64,000 nucleotides of DNA from Stomatobaculum sp. F0698. GTDB lineage: Bacteria; Bacillota; Clostridia; Lachnospirales; Lachnospiraceae. The stretch is from assembly GCF_030644385.1 (NCBI RefSeq), contig NZ_CP130060.1, forward strand, positions 930,001 through 994,000. Direction: 5' to 3'. The notes below the pieces were generated by a model. The model was not told the DNA's origin, did no database searches, and saw only the letters and a program-made list of their open reading frames with translations. The translations under genes were made by a program, and so were the position numbers. Of the stretch, positions 51,898 to 61,354 are shown one piece after another (the first letter of the stretch is position 1; each line of letters opens with the position of its first letter).

Positions 51898-53264
51898 CGC
51901 TGCATCCTCCAACCCGGCAAATAGAGATTTTTATAACGCTGCTTGTCTTGCTTCACAAAACCGAGCGGATAGCTGTCGACACAGAAAAGGCGATAGCCGC
52001 TTCCGCTCTCCGTTGCATCCACGGTTTCGCCGCGGAGGTAGCGGCGCACGGCAGGATCATCCGCCGGAAAGGAAACGCTATCCTTCCAGTCCTCCGCTCG
52101 AAGGTACATGGCCAAAGCCTGAGAAGGCTTAAATCTGCCGTGTGAGACCTGGCCGAGCAGCAGACCGGTTCTTAAGTAGCGGAGCGAAGGGCGGAGTACA
52201 TCCCCTTTTGGGATTTCAAGGACATAATCTCCCTGCAGCTTCAGGCGGGAAAAATCGGGCTTCCAAAGGCTGCGTGCAAAGAACTCCTCGAGCGCCGGTT
52301 GCAGGTTTCGAAGCAACTGTTCTTCTTGTTTGCCGCGCTGTACGCCTCCCTGTCTGCGGTGTTCCGTTCGTTCTCCCGCTTTTTTGAGACGTGCGACAAA
52401 GTGCCCTTCCGCGCGTGCACATTGCGGAAACAGACGCACGGTACCGGGGAGAAAGGCGGAGGCGCTGAGTCCGTTTTTCGCGGGGATAGGATCGATCGCA
52501 AAATCGGGATGACGATCCAGAAATGCCTGAATCTGCTTTTCATTTTCGTTCAGATTATAGGTACAGGTCGAATAGAGCAGAGTTCCGCCCGGAACCAACA
52601 TTTCCGAGGCATCGTCCAAAAGCTTGGCTTGTACGGGACAGTAGAAGTCCTTGCCGTGTTCCAGCCAGGCCTTAATGACCGCAGGATGCTTCCGAAACAT
52701 GCCCTCTCCGGAGCAGGGAGCATCGACCAAAATGCGGTCAAAATAGAGCGGGTATTCTCGCTTTAACCGCTCGGAGTCCTCGCAACTGATACAGCAGTTC
52801 CCGATTCCCATAAGCTCTATGTTCTTTAAGAGGGCACGTGCGCGGGAAGCGCTCAGATCGTTGGAGAGCAAAAATCCCTCGCCCCGAAGGTCTGCCGCAA
52901 TTTGCGTGCTTTTTCCGCCGGGGGCCGCACAGAGATCCAGAACATGTTCTCCGGGTTCTGCGCCGAGTAAGGCAGCGGATGACATAGCCGAAGGCTCCTG
53001 CATATAATAGAGACCTGCATAATAATACGGGTGGGAGGTGTACTCTCCGCCCGTCTCACAATAAAAACCGTTGCTTGTCCAAAGAACCGGATCTAAGTTG
53101 CCGAAAGCCGCCAGCAAGCGCTCGTTGCTGATTTTCAGGCTGTTGACGCGCAGTCCCGACAGCGGCGTCTCTTCCATGGCGGCAAGATAACGCTCGTATT
53201 CGCTTTCGCCGAGCAGTGTGCGCATTTCATCCAGAAAGGGACGGGGAAGTCGATCGATAAGCAA
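51894..53264 (-). CDS. RsmF-like rRNA (cytosine-C5) methyltransferase
   Basis: This 456-residue protein of the NOL1/NOP2/Sun family has an N-terminal LRVNSLK region and a SAM-binding motif VLDLCAAPGGKSTQ. The two catalytic cysteine motifs are VDAPCSGEGMFRK and LLYSTCTYNLNENE. A C-terminal RsmF-type extension (about residues 300-456) follows. The target is probably 16S rRNA, as for RsmF/YebU. The TTG start at 53,264 follows AGGAGG by 7 nt. Confidence 0.9.
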   Translation of the reverse strand: MLIDRLPRPFLDEMRTLLGESEYERYLAAMEETPLSGLRVNSLKISNERLLAAFGNLDPVLWTSNGFYCETGGEYTSHPYYYAGLYYMQEPSAMSSAALLGAEPGEHVLDLCAAPGGKSTQIAADLRGEGFLLSNDLSASRARALLKNIELMGIGNCCISCEDSERLKREYPLYFDRILVDAPCSGEGMFRKHPAVIKAWLEHGKDFYCPVQAKLLDDASEMLVPGGTLLYSTCTYNLNENEKQIQAFLDRHPDFAIDPIPAKNGLSASAFLPGTVRLFPQCARAEGHFVARLKKAGERTEHRRQGGVQRGKQEEQLLRNLQPALEEFFARSLWKPDFSRLKLQGDYVLEIPKGDVLRPSLRYLRTGLLLGQVSHGRFKPSQALAMYLRAEDWKDSVSFPADDPAVRRYLRGETVDATESGSGYRLFCVDSYPLGFVKQDKQRYKNLYLPGWRMQR

Positions 53265-53284
53265 ACTTGCTCCTCCTATGTATA

Positions 53285-53314
53285 AAAAGAGTTTGCACGA
53301 AGGCAAACTCTTTT
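53285..53314 (-). terminator. Terminator after the coiled-coil gene
   Basis: A perfect 12-bp inverted repeat (53,285-53,296 and 53,303-53,314) is followed on the minus strand by a short T run. It separates the coaD operon from the methyltransferase gene. Confidence 0.8.
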
Positions 53315-53320
53315 CGCTGA

Positions 53321-53890
53321 TTACTGCTGTTGTTCGATTGCCTGCGCGCTCTCGTTGCTCGCAGCAAGTTGCTGACGATTTGCCGCAATCTGATCAAAGC
53401 TCTGGCGGAACGCTGCCTGCAATGCCTGATTTCTCGCCTCGGACTCGCGGGAAGCATTTCCGATGATGTTCTGTACATTCAGAAGCAGCTGATCCGTGTA
53501 CTGAATCGAGCTGAGTCGAATACCGTTTGCTTCCGCCTGTGCGGCATCCACGATGCTCTGTGCCTGTGCGCGAGCGCTCGCAAGAATCTCATTTGCGGTC
53601 GCGGTTGCCTTCTGTACAATTTCCGACTGATTGATCAATTGCTCGGTCTTTTTCGATGCTTCATTGACCATGGTATTATAGCGCGCCTGTGCGTCCATAA
53701 TAATGTTATTCTGGTTGTTCAGAATGCGCTTACTCTTGTCCAGTTCCTCCGGAATGGCCATACGAAGTTCGGAGAGTTTTTCCTGCAACTCCTCCTTCTG
53801 CACGACAATCTTCGAGGCAGAAAAAGCCGTAGGTCTGCAATCCTCAATGTAATCCTCAATTTCGGCAATTACTTGCTCTATTCTGCTCAT
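53321..53890 (-). CDS. Coiled-coil protein, ATPase-subunit-like, unknown function
   Basis: This 189-residue soluble protein is almost wholly helical. A central stretch (about residues 60-150) rich in Ala, Gln, Glu and Lys resembles DivIVA-like or ATP-synthase stalk coiled coils ([20 protein letters not shown]). Clostridia carry a similar gene next to coaD, often mislabelled as an ATPase. It overlaps coaD by 4 nt and ends at a terminator. Possible polarity or division scaffold; no direct evidence. Confidence 0.75.
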   Translation of the reverse strand: MSRIEQVIAEIEDYIEDCRPTAFSASKIVVQKEELQEKLSELRMAIPEELDKSKRILNNQNNIIMDAQARYNTMVNEASKKTEQLINQSEIVQKATATANEILASARAQAQSIVDAAQAEANGIRLSSIQYTDQLLLNVQNIIGNASRESEARNQALQAAFRQSFDQIAANRQQLAASNESAQAIEQQQ

Positions 53891-54396
53891 GCCCCTGCTC
53901 CATTTTCATAATTCTGACGACTTCTGTATTTCTCCATGATTTTCTCGGCTACGCGGCTGTCCACAAAAGCACTGATGTCACCGTGGTAGGCTGCGATTTC
54001 TTTGACAATGCTGGAACTCAAATAGGAATACTTGAGATTTGTGGTCAGGAAAACCGTGTCGATATCCGGTGCAATGACGCGGTTCGTCTGCGCGATCTGC
54101 AACTCATATTCGAAATCCGTAACCGCACGCAAACCGCGTACCATCACTTGGGCGCCCTTCTCATGGCAATATTTAATCGACAGCCCGTCAAAACTCTCGA
54201 CCTCAATATTGGGAATATCCGCCGTTATTTCGCATAGCATTGTAACACGTTCCTCAGTCGTGAACAACGGGGATTTTGCCTTGTTGTTCAGGACCGCAAT
54301 GATCAGGTGATCAAACATTTCGGAAGCGCGCTTAATGATGTCAAGATGTCCGTTAGTGACCGGATCAAAGCTGCCCGGATAGACCGCAATAGTCAT
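53887..54396 (-). CDS. coaD: Phosphopantetheine adenylyltransferase
   Basis: This 169-residue nucleotidyltransferase catalyses the penultimate step of coenzyme A synthesis. The N-terminal [16 protein letters not shown] and the later SSSIVKEIA motif are diagnostic. It overlaps rsmD by 4 nt and the coiled-coil gene by 4 nt. Confidence 0.97.
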   Translation of the reverse strand: MTIAVYPGSFDPVTNGHLDIIKRASEMFDHLIIAVLNNKAKSPLFTTEERVTMLCEITADIPNIEVESFDGLSIKYCHEKGAQVMVRGLRAVTDFEYELQIAQTNRVIAPDIDTVFLTTNLKYSYLSSSIVKEIAAYHGDISAFVDSRVAEKIMEKYRSRQNYENGAGA

Positions 54397-54962
54397 GTCT
54401 CGTCGTTCCCTCTCTGGAGAAAGATATGTTGATTGGTCTTATATGCCTTAATTTTCACAATATGATAGCCAAGTGCTTCAAAACTGCCCGGATCCGTATC
54501 AATCTTGGCCTCAACAATGAGGAGGGTGTCGTCATGAATCAAGGGAGAGTTTTGCAGCTGCTGCAACGCTCTCTCCTCCAGCCCGGCTCCGTAAGGCGGA
54601 TCCAAAAAGACCAAATCGAAGGGCTCGCATTTTGTTCCCGCCAAGCGGGTCAGCGCCGCAGAGGCATCGGTCGTGAGCAACTCCGCTTTGTCCGCCAGAT
54701 GTGTATGTTCCAGATTTTCGCGAATAATGCGGGCAGCCTTCGGATTCTTCTCGACAATGACCGCCGAACTTGCCCCGCGGGACAAGGCCTCTATGGCGAT
54801 TCCGCCGCTGCCGCCGAACAAATCCAGAAAACGGGAGCCCGGAACCTCCGCTTGCAGCATATTAAAGAGTGTCTCTTTGATGCGGTCTGTCGTGGGCCGG
54901 GTATCCTCACCCGGCAGGGTCGCGAGCAAGAGTCTCCTTGCACTTCCGGCAATGACTCTCAT
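54393..54962 (-). CDS. rsmD: 16S rRNA (guanine-966-N2)-methyltransferase RsmD
   Basis: This 189-residue SAM methyltransferase starts [10 protein letters not shown] and has [15 protein letters not shown], the SAM-binding [14 protein letters not shown] and the catalytic FLDPPYG. It precedes coaD, the widely conserved order. Its ATG overlaps the stop of the L,D-transpeptidase gene (TAATG). Confidence 0.96.
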   Translation of the reverse strand: MRVIAGSARRLLLATLPGEDTRPTTDRIKETLFNMLQAEVPGSRFLDLFGGSGGIAIEALSRGASSAVIVEKNPKAARIIRENLEHTHLADKAELLTTDASAALTRLAGTKCEPFDLVFLDPPYGAGLEERALQQLQNSPLIHDDTLLIVEAKIDTDPGSFEALGYHIVKIKAYKTNQHIFLQRGNDET

Positions 54963-57052
54963 TAATTTGAACCTCCTTCACCCGGGGCAGGCTGTACCGA
55001 TCCGGTACCCGGTTTGTTCTGCGGCGCACCGGTCGAAATACTCGGGTTCGGAGAACCGCTCTCCGTCTGTCCGGGGCCCTTCTTTGTTTCGCTGGGCTTA
55101 GCGGCAGCCGCGCTTGTCGCCGCAGCATTGCTGTCCTGTGCGCTCTGGGACTCTGCGCCGGAACTGCTCTCTGTCGGAGTGGCAGCCGGTGTCGGTTCTG
55201 TTTTCTTCGGCTCCGTTCCGGGCAAGGTATACACCAGAACCGGAGTGCCTGCACTCACGTTTTCAAACAGGGTTTTTGCAACCGCGGGCGGCAGATTCAC
55301 ACAGCCGTGAGAACCCGCAGACTGGTAAATATTACCGCCGAAGGTATTTCTCCAGGATGCATCATGGAAGCCTTCGCCGTTGTTGAACGGCATCCAGTAG
55401 TTAACCGGTGCTGCATAGCCCTGGCCCCGGAGGGTCGCGTTGCGCTGCTTGTAACTGATCGCATAGGCGCCGGTATGGGTTACGGTTCCTTTCGATTCGT
55501 TTCCGGATACAAAGTCGGATGAAAGCAGCTGTTTTCCGTCCTTATAGAAATAGAGGTGTTGCGCACTCAAATTGACCTCGACATAGGTAGAGCCGTAATC
55601 GGCACCGCTCAGAGAAGCGGCTTTTTGAGAAAACTCCGGCGTACGCTGCGTCTTGGTACCCGAGGCAATCGCCTCGCGAAGCCAGCTCTTCTCGGCGTCC
55701 TGATTGACCTTCCAGCCGTAGGAGCCGCTCTTAACCGTGACGGTCGGACCCCAGCTGGATTTGAGACTCTTCGGCTTATTGTAGCTGTCGTACTTTGAGG
55801 CAAGCGTTTTGATAAACTCGTTCAGCTTAGCGTCGTCCAGCTTGACGCCTCCCTTGCCGTCCGGCGAAATCCAGCTGTGGAGCTGCTCTCCGTTCAAAAC
55901 GATGCCCGAATCACCGGAATAGCTGATGTCGGTTTTGAGATACTGATTCATTGCCTCTGCGGACTTGACCAAGGCCTCGTCGTCCGAGCGGACTTCCGGC
56001 TCGGTATACAGTTTTTCGCTGTCCAGATTGAGATTCGGCTGCAAGGTTGAGACAGCCTCTTTGATTTTTGCCGTAGCCTCTTCCGTTTTTAACTCGGTGC
56101 CTTCCTCCTCTTTCACAACAGTGTAAGCTTTCCCGCTCTGATAGTCCGAGATATGAGCATTGACCGGTTTCTTAAACGTATCGGCCTGAAAGAAAGGCAG
56201 CGCCTTGACAGCGCTCTCAAAGCGCTCGTCGTCAAGCTTCGCCATAGCATCCAGACTTTCCTCGCGGCGCGAGAAGTAGCGCGGCCCCCAGGTAAAAATG
56301 TTCTGATTCTCAATCAAATGACTGAGCGTATCCCCGAAATCATAGTGGAGATTCACCTCAGCTGCGCTGATGCTTGCTTCTTCATTCTCACGTGCCTGAA
56401 TCGTGAGCTTATAATCCGCAATACCGGCGTTCATTGCGGCCTCGGCATCGACCGCACTTTTACCGGACACATCAACACCGTTGATCACCGTATTGGGCAG
56501 AAAAACACGATGATACTTTTGTCCGTAAATGGTATACGAAGCAGCGGTTACCGCAAGGAGAACCGCTGCTGTCAACAATATTTTCTTTCCCGCGGAAGAA
56601 CGACGTTTCGGCGGTTCCTGCGGCGCATCAAACGTCAAAATAGGCTCGGGTGTTTCTTGTAACGGCGGTTCTTCCGGGACGTGCTCCGTTGTCCGTTCCA
56701 CCGCCTCGTTTTGATCCGGTTTGACATAGAAGTTATCCTTCTCGGACTCAGGTTTCAGACCGCTCCAAACAGCTTCGCTCTCTTCCCGTTCCGTTCCGTC
56801 CGCTTTTATGCGTGCCGCATGAGACAGTGCCTCGGCAGCACTGTCGGAACTCTCCCACTGCAAAGCCTCACCGCTTTCTTCCTGAACGGCAACCGGAATC
56901 GGGGTGTCATCTTCCGGAAGCACCGTATCCAAAGTCTCAGGCTGACGTTCTTCCGTGTCCGCGGTAATGCGCGTTCCGGCGACCGGCATGTCCCCGAGAT
57001 CCAAATCCTCAATCAGTGGGTCTTCTCCTGCCTTACCCAACAATTCATCCAT
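54962..57052 (-). CDS. L,D-transpeptidase (YkuD) with peptidoglycan-binding domains and acidic cytoplasmic tail
   Basis: This 696-residue protein has an N-terminal acidic, disordered region of about 150 residues, one membrane helix (156-176) and tandem PG_binding_4-like domains (about 190-460). A YkuD catalytic domain (about 490-620) follows, with active-site C584 in SHGCVNLPP. The last 70 residues are Thr/Pro/Ser/Ala-rich. It should form 3-3 cross-links in peptidoglycan outside the membrane. The long acidic cytoplasmic extension is unusual for this family. It lies between recG and rsmD, and its stop overlaps the rsmD ATG. Confidence 0.92.
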   Translation of the reverse strand: MDELLGKAGEDPLIEDLDLGDMPVAGTRITADTEERQPETLDTVLPEDDTPIPVAVQEESGEALQWESSDSAAEALSHAARIKADGTEREESEAVWSGLKPESEKDNFYVKPDQNEAVERTTEHVPEEPPLQETPEPILTFDAPQEPPKRRSSAGKKILLTAAVLLAVTAASYTIYGQKYHRVFLPNTVINGVDVSGKSAVDAEAAMNAGIADYKLTIQARENEEASISAAEVNLHYDFGDTLSHLIENQNIFTWGPRYFSRREESLDAMAKLDDERFESAVKALPFFQADTFKKPVNAHISDYQSGKAYTVVKEEEGTELKTEEATAKIKEAVSTLQPNLNLDSEKLYTEPEVRSDDEALVKSAEAMNQYLKTDISYSGDSGIVLNGEQLHSWISPDGKGGVKLDDAKLNEFIKTLASKYDSYNKPKSLKSSWGPTVTVKSGSYGWKVNQDAEKSWLREAIASGTKTQRTPEFSQKAASLSGADYGSTYVEVNLSAQHLYFYKDGKQLLSSDFVSGNESKGTVTHTGAYAISYKQRNATLRGQGYAAPVNYWMPFNNGEGFHDASWRNTFGGNIYQSAGSHGCVNLPPAVAKTLFENVSAGTPVLVYTLPGTEPKKTEPTPAATPTESSSGAESQSAQDSNAAATSAAAAKPSETKKGPGQTESGSPNPSISTGAPQNKPGTGSVQPAPGEGGSN

Positions 57053-57064
57053 TCGCTATGCTCC

Positions 57065-59098
57065 CTACAATACGACCTTTTTATGTACCACAGGCAGATT
57101 GAAATCCGCTTGATCTAGCGCATCCACAGCTTCTTTTGCAAGCTGAAGCACTGAATAATCATTATAAATGTCACCGAGACCGAATGTCAACTCTCCGCTC
57201 TGGACCGCACCGAAAAGCTCTCCGGGTCCGCGCTGCTTTAAGTCCGCCGCGGCAATCTCAAAGCCGTCGTTGCTGCGCTGTAAGAGTCCCAAACGTTCGC
57301 TTCCCTCCCGGCTTTTTTTCCCTTGGACAAAAATACAATAAGCCTGATCCTTGCCCCTGCCGATACGTCCACGCAATTGGTGAAGCGTTGCAAGACCGAA
57401 ACGCTCCGCATTTTCGATCATCATCACGGTTGCATTCGGCACATCAACACCGACTTCGATGACGGTTGTCGCAACCAGCACGGAGATTTCACCCGCAAGA
57501 AAGCGCTCCATAATACGCTGTTTTTCCGCTTCTTTCATGCGCCCGTGCAGAGCCTCCACCGTAATCTCGCCGCGAAAACTCACGCGAAGTGCCGCACTGT
57601 AGTCCTCCACATTCTCAAGCGCGGTCAGGGGATTTGCCTCCACCTGAGGACACACGATATAGGCCTGGTGCCCCGATTCGACTTCGCGCTTAATGTGTAA
57701 GAGGGCCTTCGGCCTGTCTTGTTTCTCAATCACGGCATTTTTGATGGGCGTTCTGCCTGTCGGGCGCGCATCGATGACTGAAATATCCAAATCACCGTAG
57801 AGGATAACCGCAAGGGTGCGCGGTATCGGGGTGGCGCTCATCACAAGCACATGGGGCTGCTTTCCTTTTTCGGAGAGGGTTTTCCTTTGCTGTACGCCGA
57901 AGCGGTGTTGTTCGTCGGTCACAACCAACGCAAGCGCTGAAAAAACCACGCGTTCTTCCAAAAGGGCATGGGTTCCGATCAGAATATCCACCTCGCCCTT
58001 TGCCAGCCCCTCAAGGAGTTCACGTCGCTCTTTCGCCTTGGTAGAACCGGTCAGTATGCCGATGCGCGGTCTGTCTTCGGACGCGCCGAAAAGTTCGGAT
58101 AAGGTACGGTAGTGTTGCCTTGCCAGCACTTCGGTAGGCGCCATCAGTGCGCCCTGGAAGCCCGCACGCCAAACGGAAAAGAGAGCCGCAGCGGCAACCG
58201 CGGTTTTTCCGGAGCCGACATCGCCCTGTACCAAGCGGTTCATAACACTGCCCGACATAAAATCCTTCGATATTTCCAGACACACTTTTTTCTGCGCATC
58301 GGTCAGTGTAAAGGGAAGCCCGGCTGAAAACGCAGTCATAGCCGCCTTAGCGTCAAAGACAAAGTCGGATTTCTCGTTGCGAACTGTCTCCTTCATGCGG
58401 CGCACATCATAGAGAAAGCGGAAAAAGCCGTCAAATACAATGCGCTTGCGTGCCGCCGCAAAGTGATCCATATCCTGCGGACGATGAATTTCCCGTACGG
58501 CTCTGTCTTCGGGAAGCAGTTCGTAGCGTTCCAAGAAGCGCTCCGGCAGCCAGTCGGTCAGCGGCGGAGAAAGTGCGAGTGCCTGCTCCATAAGGCTTGC
58601 AAACGTCTTCTCTCCTATGCCCTTCGGGAGGGCATATTGCGGAACAGGCCTGTGCAGTAATTTTTCATATTGTTCGGCGGTGAAAATTTGAGGCTGCTGT
58701 AGTTCGAAGCGCTTTCCGTTTGCATTCAGTTTCCCGAATAGCACCGCACGCCGCCCGGGGCGCAGGGTGTTGCGAAGATAGGGCATGTGATACCAGGTGG
58801 CAAGCATCTCACCGGAGCCGTCGCTGAAGGTACCTGTGCAGAGCTGCACCCGCGTCCCCGCGCGTCTCACCAACTCTCGCACGGCCTCTGCGTGTACCGC
58901 AATCGGATTGCCGACCTCTTCGTCGGTCAAGGCAGCGATTTCCGTAATTTCCGGATAGTTGACAAAGCGCAGCGGATAGTGACGGAGCAAGTCGGCCAAG
59001 GTCTCTATCCCCATCTCTTTCAAGCTTGCAGCCGTCTTAGGGCCGACGCCGCGCAATTCCGTGACGCGCGCGGTCGCTTTCGCAATGCTCTTTGACAT
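57065..59098 (-). CDS. recG: ATP-dependent DNA helicase RecG
   Basis: This 677-residue SF2 helicase remodels stalled forks and branched DNA. An N-terminal wedge/OB domain (about 60-160) precedes the helicase core. Walker A is GDVGSGKT (from residue 292), the DExH box reads DEQHRFG, and motif VI is HQLRGRIGRG. Length and motifs are normal. It stands between the DAK2 gene (separated by a terminator) and the L,D-transpeptidase gene. Confidence 0.97.
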   Translation of the reverse strand: MSKSIAKATARVTELRGVGPKTAASLKEMGIETLADLLRHYPLRFVNYPEITEIAALTDEEVGNPIAVHAEAVRELVRRAGTRVQLCTGTFSDGSGEMLATWYHMPYLRNTLRPGRRAVLFGKLNANGKRFELQQPQIFTAEQYEKLLHRPVPQYALPKGIGEKTFASLMEQALALSPPLTDWLPERFLERYELLPEDRAVREIHRPQDMDHFAAARKRIVFDGFFRFLYDVRRMKETVRNEKSDFVFDAKAAMTAFSAGLPFTLTDAQKKVCLEISKDFMSGSVMNRLVQGDVGSGKTAVAAAALFSVWRAGFQGALMAPTEVLARQHYRTLSELFGASEDRPRIGILTGSTKAKERRELLEGLAKGEVDILIGTHALLEERVVFSALALVVTDEQHRFGVQQRKTLSEKGKQPHVLVMSATPIPRTLAVILYGDLDISVIDARPTGRTPIKNAVIEKQDRPKALLHIKREVESGHQAYIVCPQVEANPLTALENVEDYSAALRVSFRGEITVEALHGRMKEAEKQRIMERFLAGEISVLVATTVIEVGVDVPNATVMMIENAERFGLATLHQLRGRIGRGKDQAYCIFVQGKKSREGSERLGLLQRSNDGFEIAAADLKQRGPGELFGAVQSGELTFGLGDIYNDYSVLQLAKEAVDALDQADFNLPVVHKKVVL

Positions 59099-59130
59099 AA
59101 GCTCTCCTTTCCGAATCGGAAACTGCGATA

Positions 59131-59162
59131 AAAAAAGGATTTCCCGGCGGGAAATCCTTTTT
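59131..59162 (-). terminator. Terminator of the DAK2 gene
   Basis: A perfect 14-bp stem (59,132-59,145 and 59,149-59,162, loop GGC) lies just past the DAK2-gene stop. A-rich sequence on the plus strand gives the U tract on the minus transcript. Confidence 0.85.
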
Positions 59163-59185
59163 GAGGAGCGGCCGAACAGGCTGAC

Positions 59186-60874
59186 TCACTCCGCAGAAAT
59201 GAGATAATAGTAGACGGGCTGTCCGCCGTAGTTTAATTCTACTTCACAATCCTCAAAGCGTGCTTCCGCAAGCTCCTTGAGCTGTACCGCGTCGCTTTCC
59301 GGAACATCGCTTCCGTAGTAAAGCGTGACCAGCTCTTCGCCGTTCTCGGTGAGCTTTTCAATGGCATTCAGAACTGCGTCTTCAACCTTCTTTTCGACGG
59401 TCAGCATACCGTTCTTGCCGATTGCCATGAAATCGCCCGCGTGAATCTCAAAATCATCCATGGTCGTGTCACGCACGGCATAGGTGACCTCAGCCGTTGC
59501 AAGCTGCTGAATCGCTGCCTGCATGGATGCGAGGTTTTCTTCCGGACTGCTCTCCGGAAGGAAGCTCACCATTGCGGTGATTCCCTCGGGAATATTGCGC
59601 GTCGGCACCACGATCAAATTCTTGTCCTCGACCAAGCTGCAGGCCTGTTGTGCGGCAAGAATAATGTTCTTATTGTTCGGGAGAATGAAAACGGTCTCCG
59701 CGTGAATTTCCGAAAGGGCATTCAGAATATCTTCGGTGCTCGGATTCATGGTCTGACCGCCCGAGATAATCCGGTCCACGCCGATTTCCTTGAAGATATG
59801 GTCCAGACCCTCACCCGCCGAAACTGCCAGAAAACCGTAAGGCTTTTTCTCCGCCGGCTCGGCCTTTTTACGCTGCTCTTCCGCAGCAATCTGTGAGGCA
59901 TTGCGAATCAGACGCTCGTTGTGTTCCTCGCGCATGTTGTCGATTTTCATGCGGGAGAGAGAACCCAGACTGAGGCCCTTCTGAATTGCAAGACCCGGGT
60001 CGTTGGTATGAACATGTACCTTAACGACTTCGTCCGATGCAACGCAGACAATCGAGTCACCGATCGACTCGAGAAAAGCCTGAAATTCATGTTCTTGGCT
60101 TTCGCTGAGCGGTTTTTCCAAATTGACGATAAACTCGGTGCAGTAGCCGAAGTGAATCTCGGAAGTGTCCAGATTGGAGGTGTCGATGTGACGGACCTCG
60201 GCACTTTCGCTCGCCTGCGTCGGGTCGAAATTCTCAAGGAAAACCTCGCCGATTTCACCGCTCAGCGCCTGAAAAGCACCGTGCATCACCGTCATGAGAC
60301 CCTGACCGCCGGAATCAACCACACCTGCCTGTTTTAAGACCGGCAAAAGCTCAGGGGTCTGCTGCAGAGCCGAGTCGCCGGCTGCAATCACATCTTTCGC
60401 AAAGCTCAGGATATCCGTTGCACTGCGCTGAAGCTCCTCCGCCTTATCGCTCATCGCACGGGCCACCGTGAGTATTGTACCCTCTTTCGGCTTCATAACC
60501 GCTTTGTAAGCAGTCTCGGTCGCACGGACCAGTGCGGCGGTAAGTTGCGGAATTTTAATATCTCCCTCTGCGGCAGCGAGTTCGCGTGTAAAACCACGAA
60601 ACAGCTGAGAGAGGATGACACCTGAATTGCCGCGGGCACCGCGGAGCGAACCGGAGGCAATGGCCTTGCAGAGCGCTTGCATATCATCGGTTTCCAGCGC
60701 GGCGACTTCTTTGGCTGCGGACATGATAGTCATCGTCATGTTGGTGCCCGTGTCGCCGTCCGGAACCGGAAATACATTCAACTCATTAATCCATTCCTTT
60801 TTGGATGCAAGTTCATTGGCAGCAGCCAAAAAACACTTGCGAATCACAAAGGCATTCAATTCATGAATTTCCAA
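59186..60874 (-). CDS. DAK2-domain protein, FakA/YloV-like fatty acid kinase subunit
   Basis: This 562-residue protein has an N-terminal DAK2 kinase domain (ELNVFPVPDGDTGTNM and SLRGARGNSGVILSQ are ATP-binding motifs), a central domain and a C-terminal DegV-linked region. In Firmicutes the homologue FakA phosphorylates fatty acids bound to FakB (DegV) proteins. No degV gene is in the window. The TTG at 60,874 is preferred (AGGAGG 10 nt upstream). It is paired with asp23, the usual order. Confidence 0.9.
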   Translation of the reverse strand: MEIHELNAFVIRKCFLAAANELASKKEWINELNVFPVPDGDTGTNMTMTIMSAAKEVAALETDDMQALCKAIASGSLRGARGNSGVILSQLFRGFTRELAAAEGDIKIPQLTAALVRATETAYKAVMKPKEGTILTVARAMSDKAEELQRSATDILSFAKDVIAAGDSALQQTPELLPVLKQAGVVDSGGQGLMTVMHGAFQALSGEIGEVFLENFDPTQASESAEVRHIDTSNLDTSEIHFGYCTEFIVNLEKPLSESQEHEFQAFLESIGDSIVCVASDEVVKVHVHTNDPGLAIQKGLSLGSLSRMKIDNMREEHNERLIRNASQIAAEEQRKKAEPAEKKPYGFLAVSAGEGLDHIFKEIGVDRIISGGQTMNPSTEDILNALSEIHAETVFILPNNKNIILAAQQACSLVEDKNLIVVPTRNIPEGITAMVSFLPESSPEENLASMQAAIQQLATAEVTYAVRDTTMDDFEIHAGDFMAIGKNGMLTVEKKVEDAVLNAIEKLTENGEELVTLYYGSDVPESDAVQLKELAEARFEDCEVELNYGGQPVYYYLISAE

Positions 60875-60893
60875 AGCGCAAATTCCTCCTATG

Positions 60894-61256
60894 TCAGTCA
60901 ATCGATCTGACGTCCTCTACATAGATTTTAATTCTCTCGATTTCCATTCCGGAAAAGGCTTCCACGCGGTATTTGACATTCTCAATCAGATTGTCGGACA
61001 CGGTATTGATGTTCACGCCGTAGGCGACAATCAGATGAAAGGAAATGCGAAGCTTGTTCTCCGGCGTAATAATAACCTGGATGCCCTGACTGAGCTTGCT
61101 TCTGCCCAACAGGCGAACCAGTCCGTCCTTCATACTGACGGACGCCATGCCGACAATGCCAAAGCACTCCACGGCAACGGAACCCGCATAGGCAGCAATC
61201 ACTTCAGGTCTCACTGCAATCTGTCCCATCTCATTGTTGAGTCGTCCCTTGACCAT
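60894..61256 (-). CDS. Asp23/Gls24-family envelope stress protein (YloU-like)
   Basis: This 120-residue protein of the Asp23 family has GQIAVRPEVIAAYAGSVAVE at the start and LRISFHLIVAYGVNINTV in the middle, both typical. Members associate with the membrane and respond to envelope stress; the YloU branch sits beside the DAK2 gene as here. The first base of its start codon is 98 nt from the IS30 element inserted upstream. Confidence 0.93.
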   Translation of the reverse strand: MVKGRLNNEMGQIAVRPEVIAAYAGSVAVECFGIVGMASVSMKDGLVRLLGRSKLSQGIQVIITPENKLRISFHLIVAYGVNINTVSDNLIENVKYRVEAFSGMEIERIKIYVEDVRSID

Positions 61257-61321
61257 ATGATTTCCTTCCTTGCGCGCAGTCTGCTGCGCCGCCTTCTATG
61301 CTTGCATCGGTTTCATTGAAA

Positions 61322-61327
61322 AGTATA
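61322..61327 (-). promoter_or_regulatory. -10 of the asp23 promoter
   Basis: TATACT on the minus strand (61,327-61,322) lies 66 nt before the asp23 start. A poor -35 (TTTCTT) 17 nt further up falls in the 14-bp repeat flanking the IS element, so the insertion sits at the edge of this promoter. Confidence 0.5.
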
Positions 61328-61339
61328 CCTTATTTGTGG

Positions 61340-61353
61340 CTGAAAAGAAAGCC
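61340..61353. repeat. 14-bp direct repeat flanking the IS (left copy)
   Basis: CTGAAAAGAAAGCC recurs exactly at 62,484-62,497, just outside the other end of the IS30 element. It is most simply a target-site duplication. Confidence 0.8.
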
Positions 61354-61354
61354 G

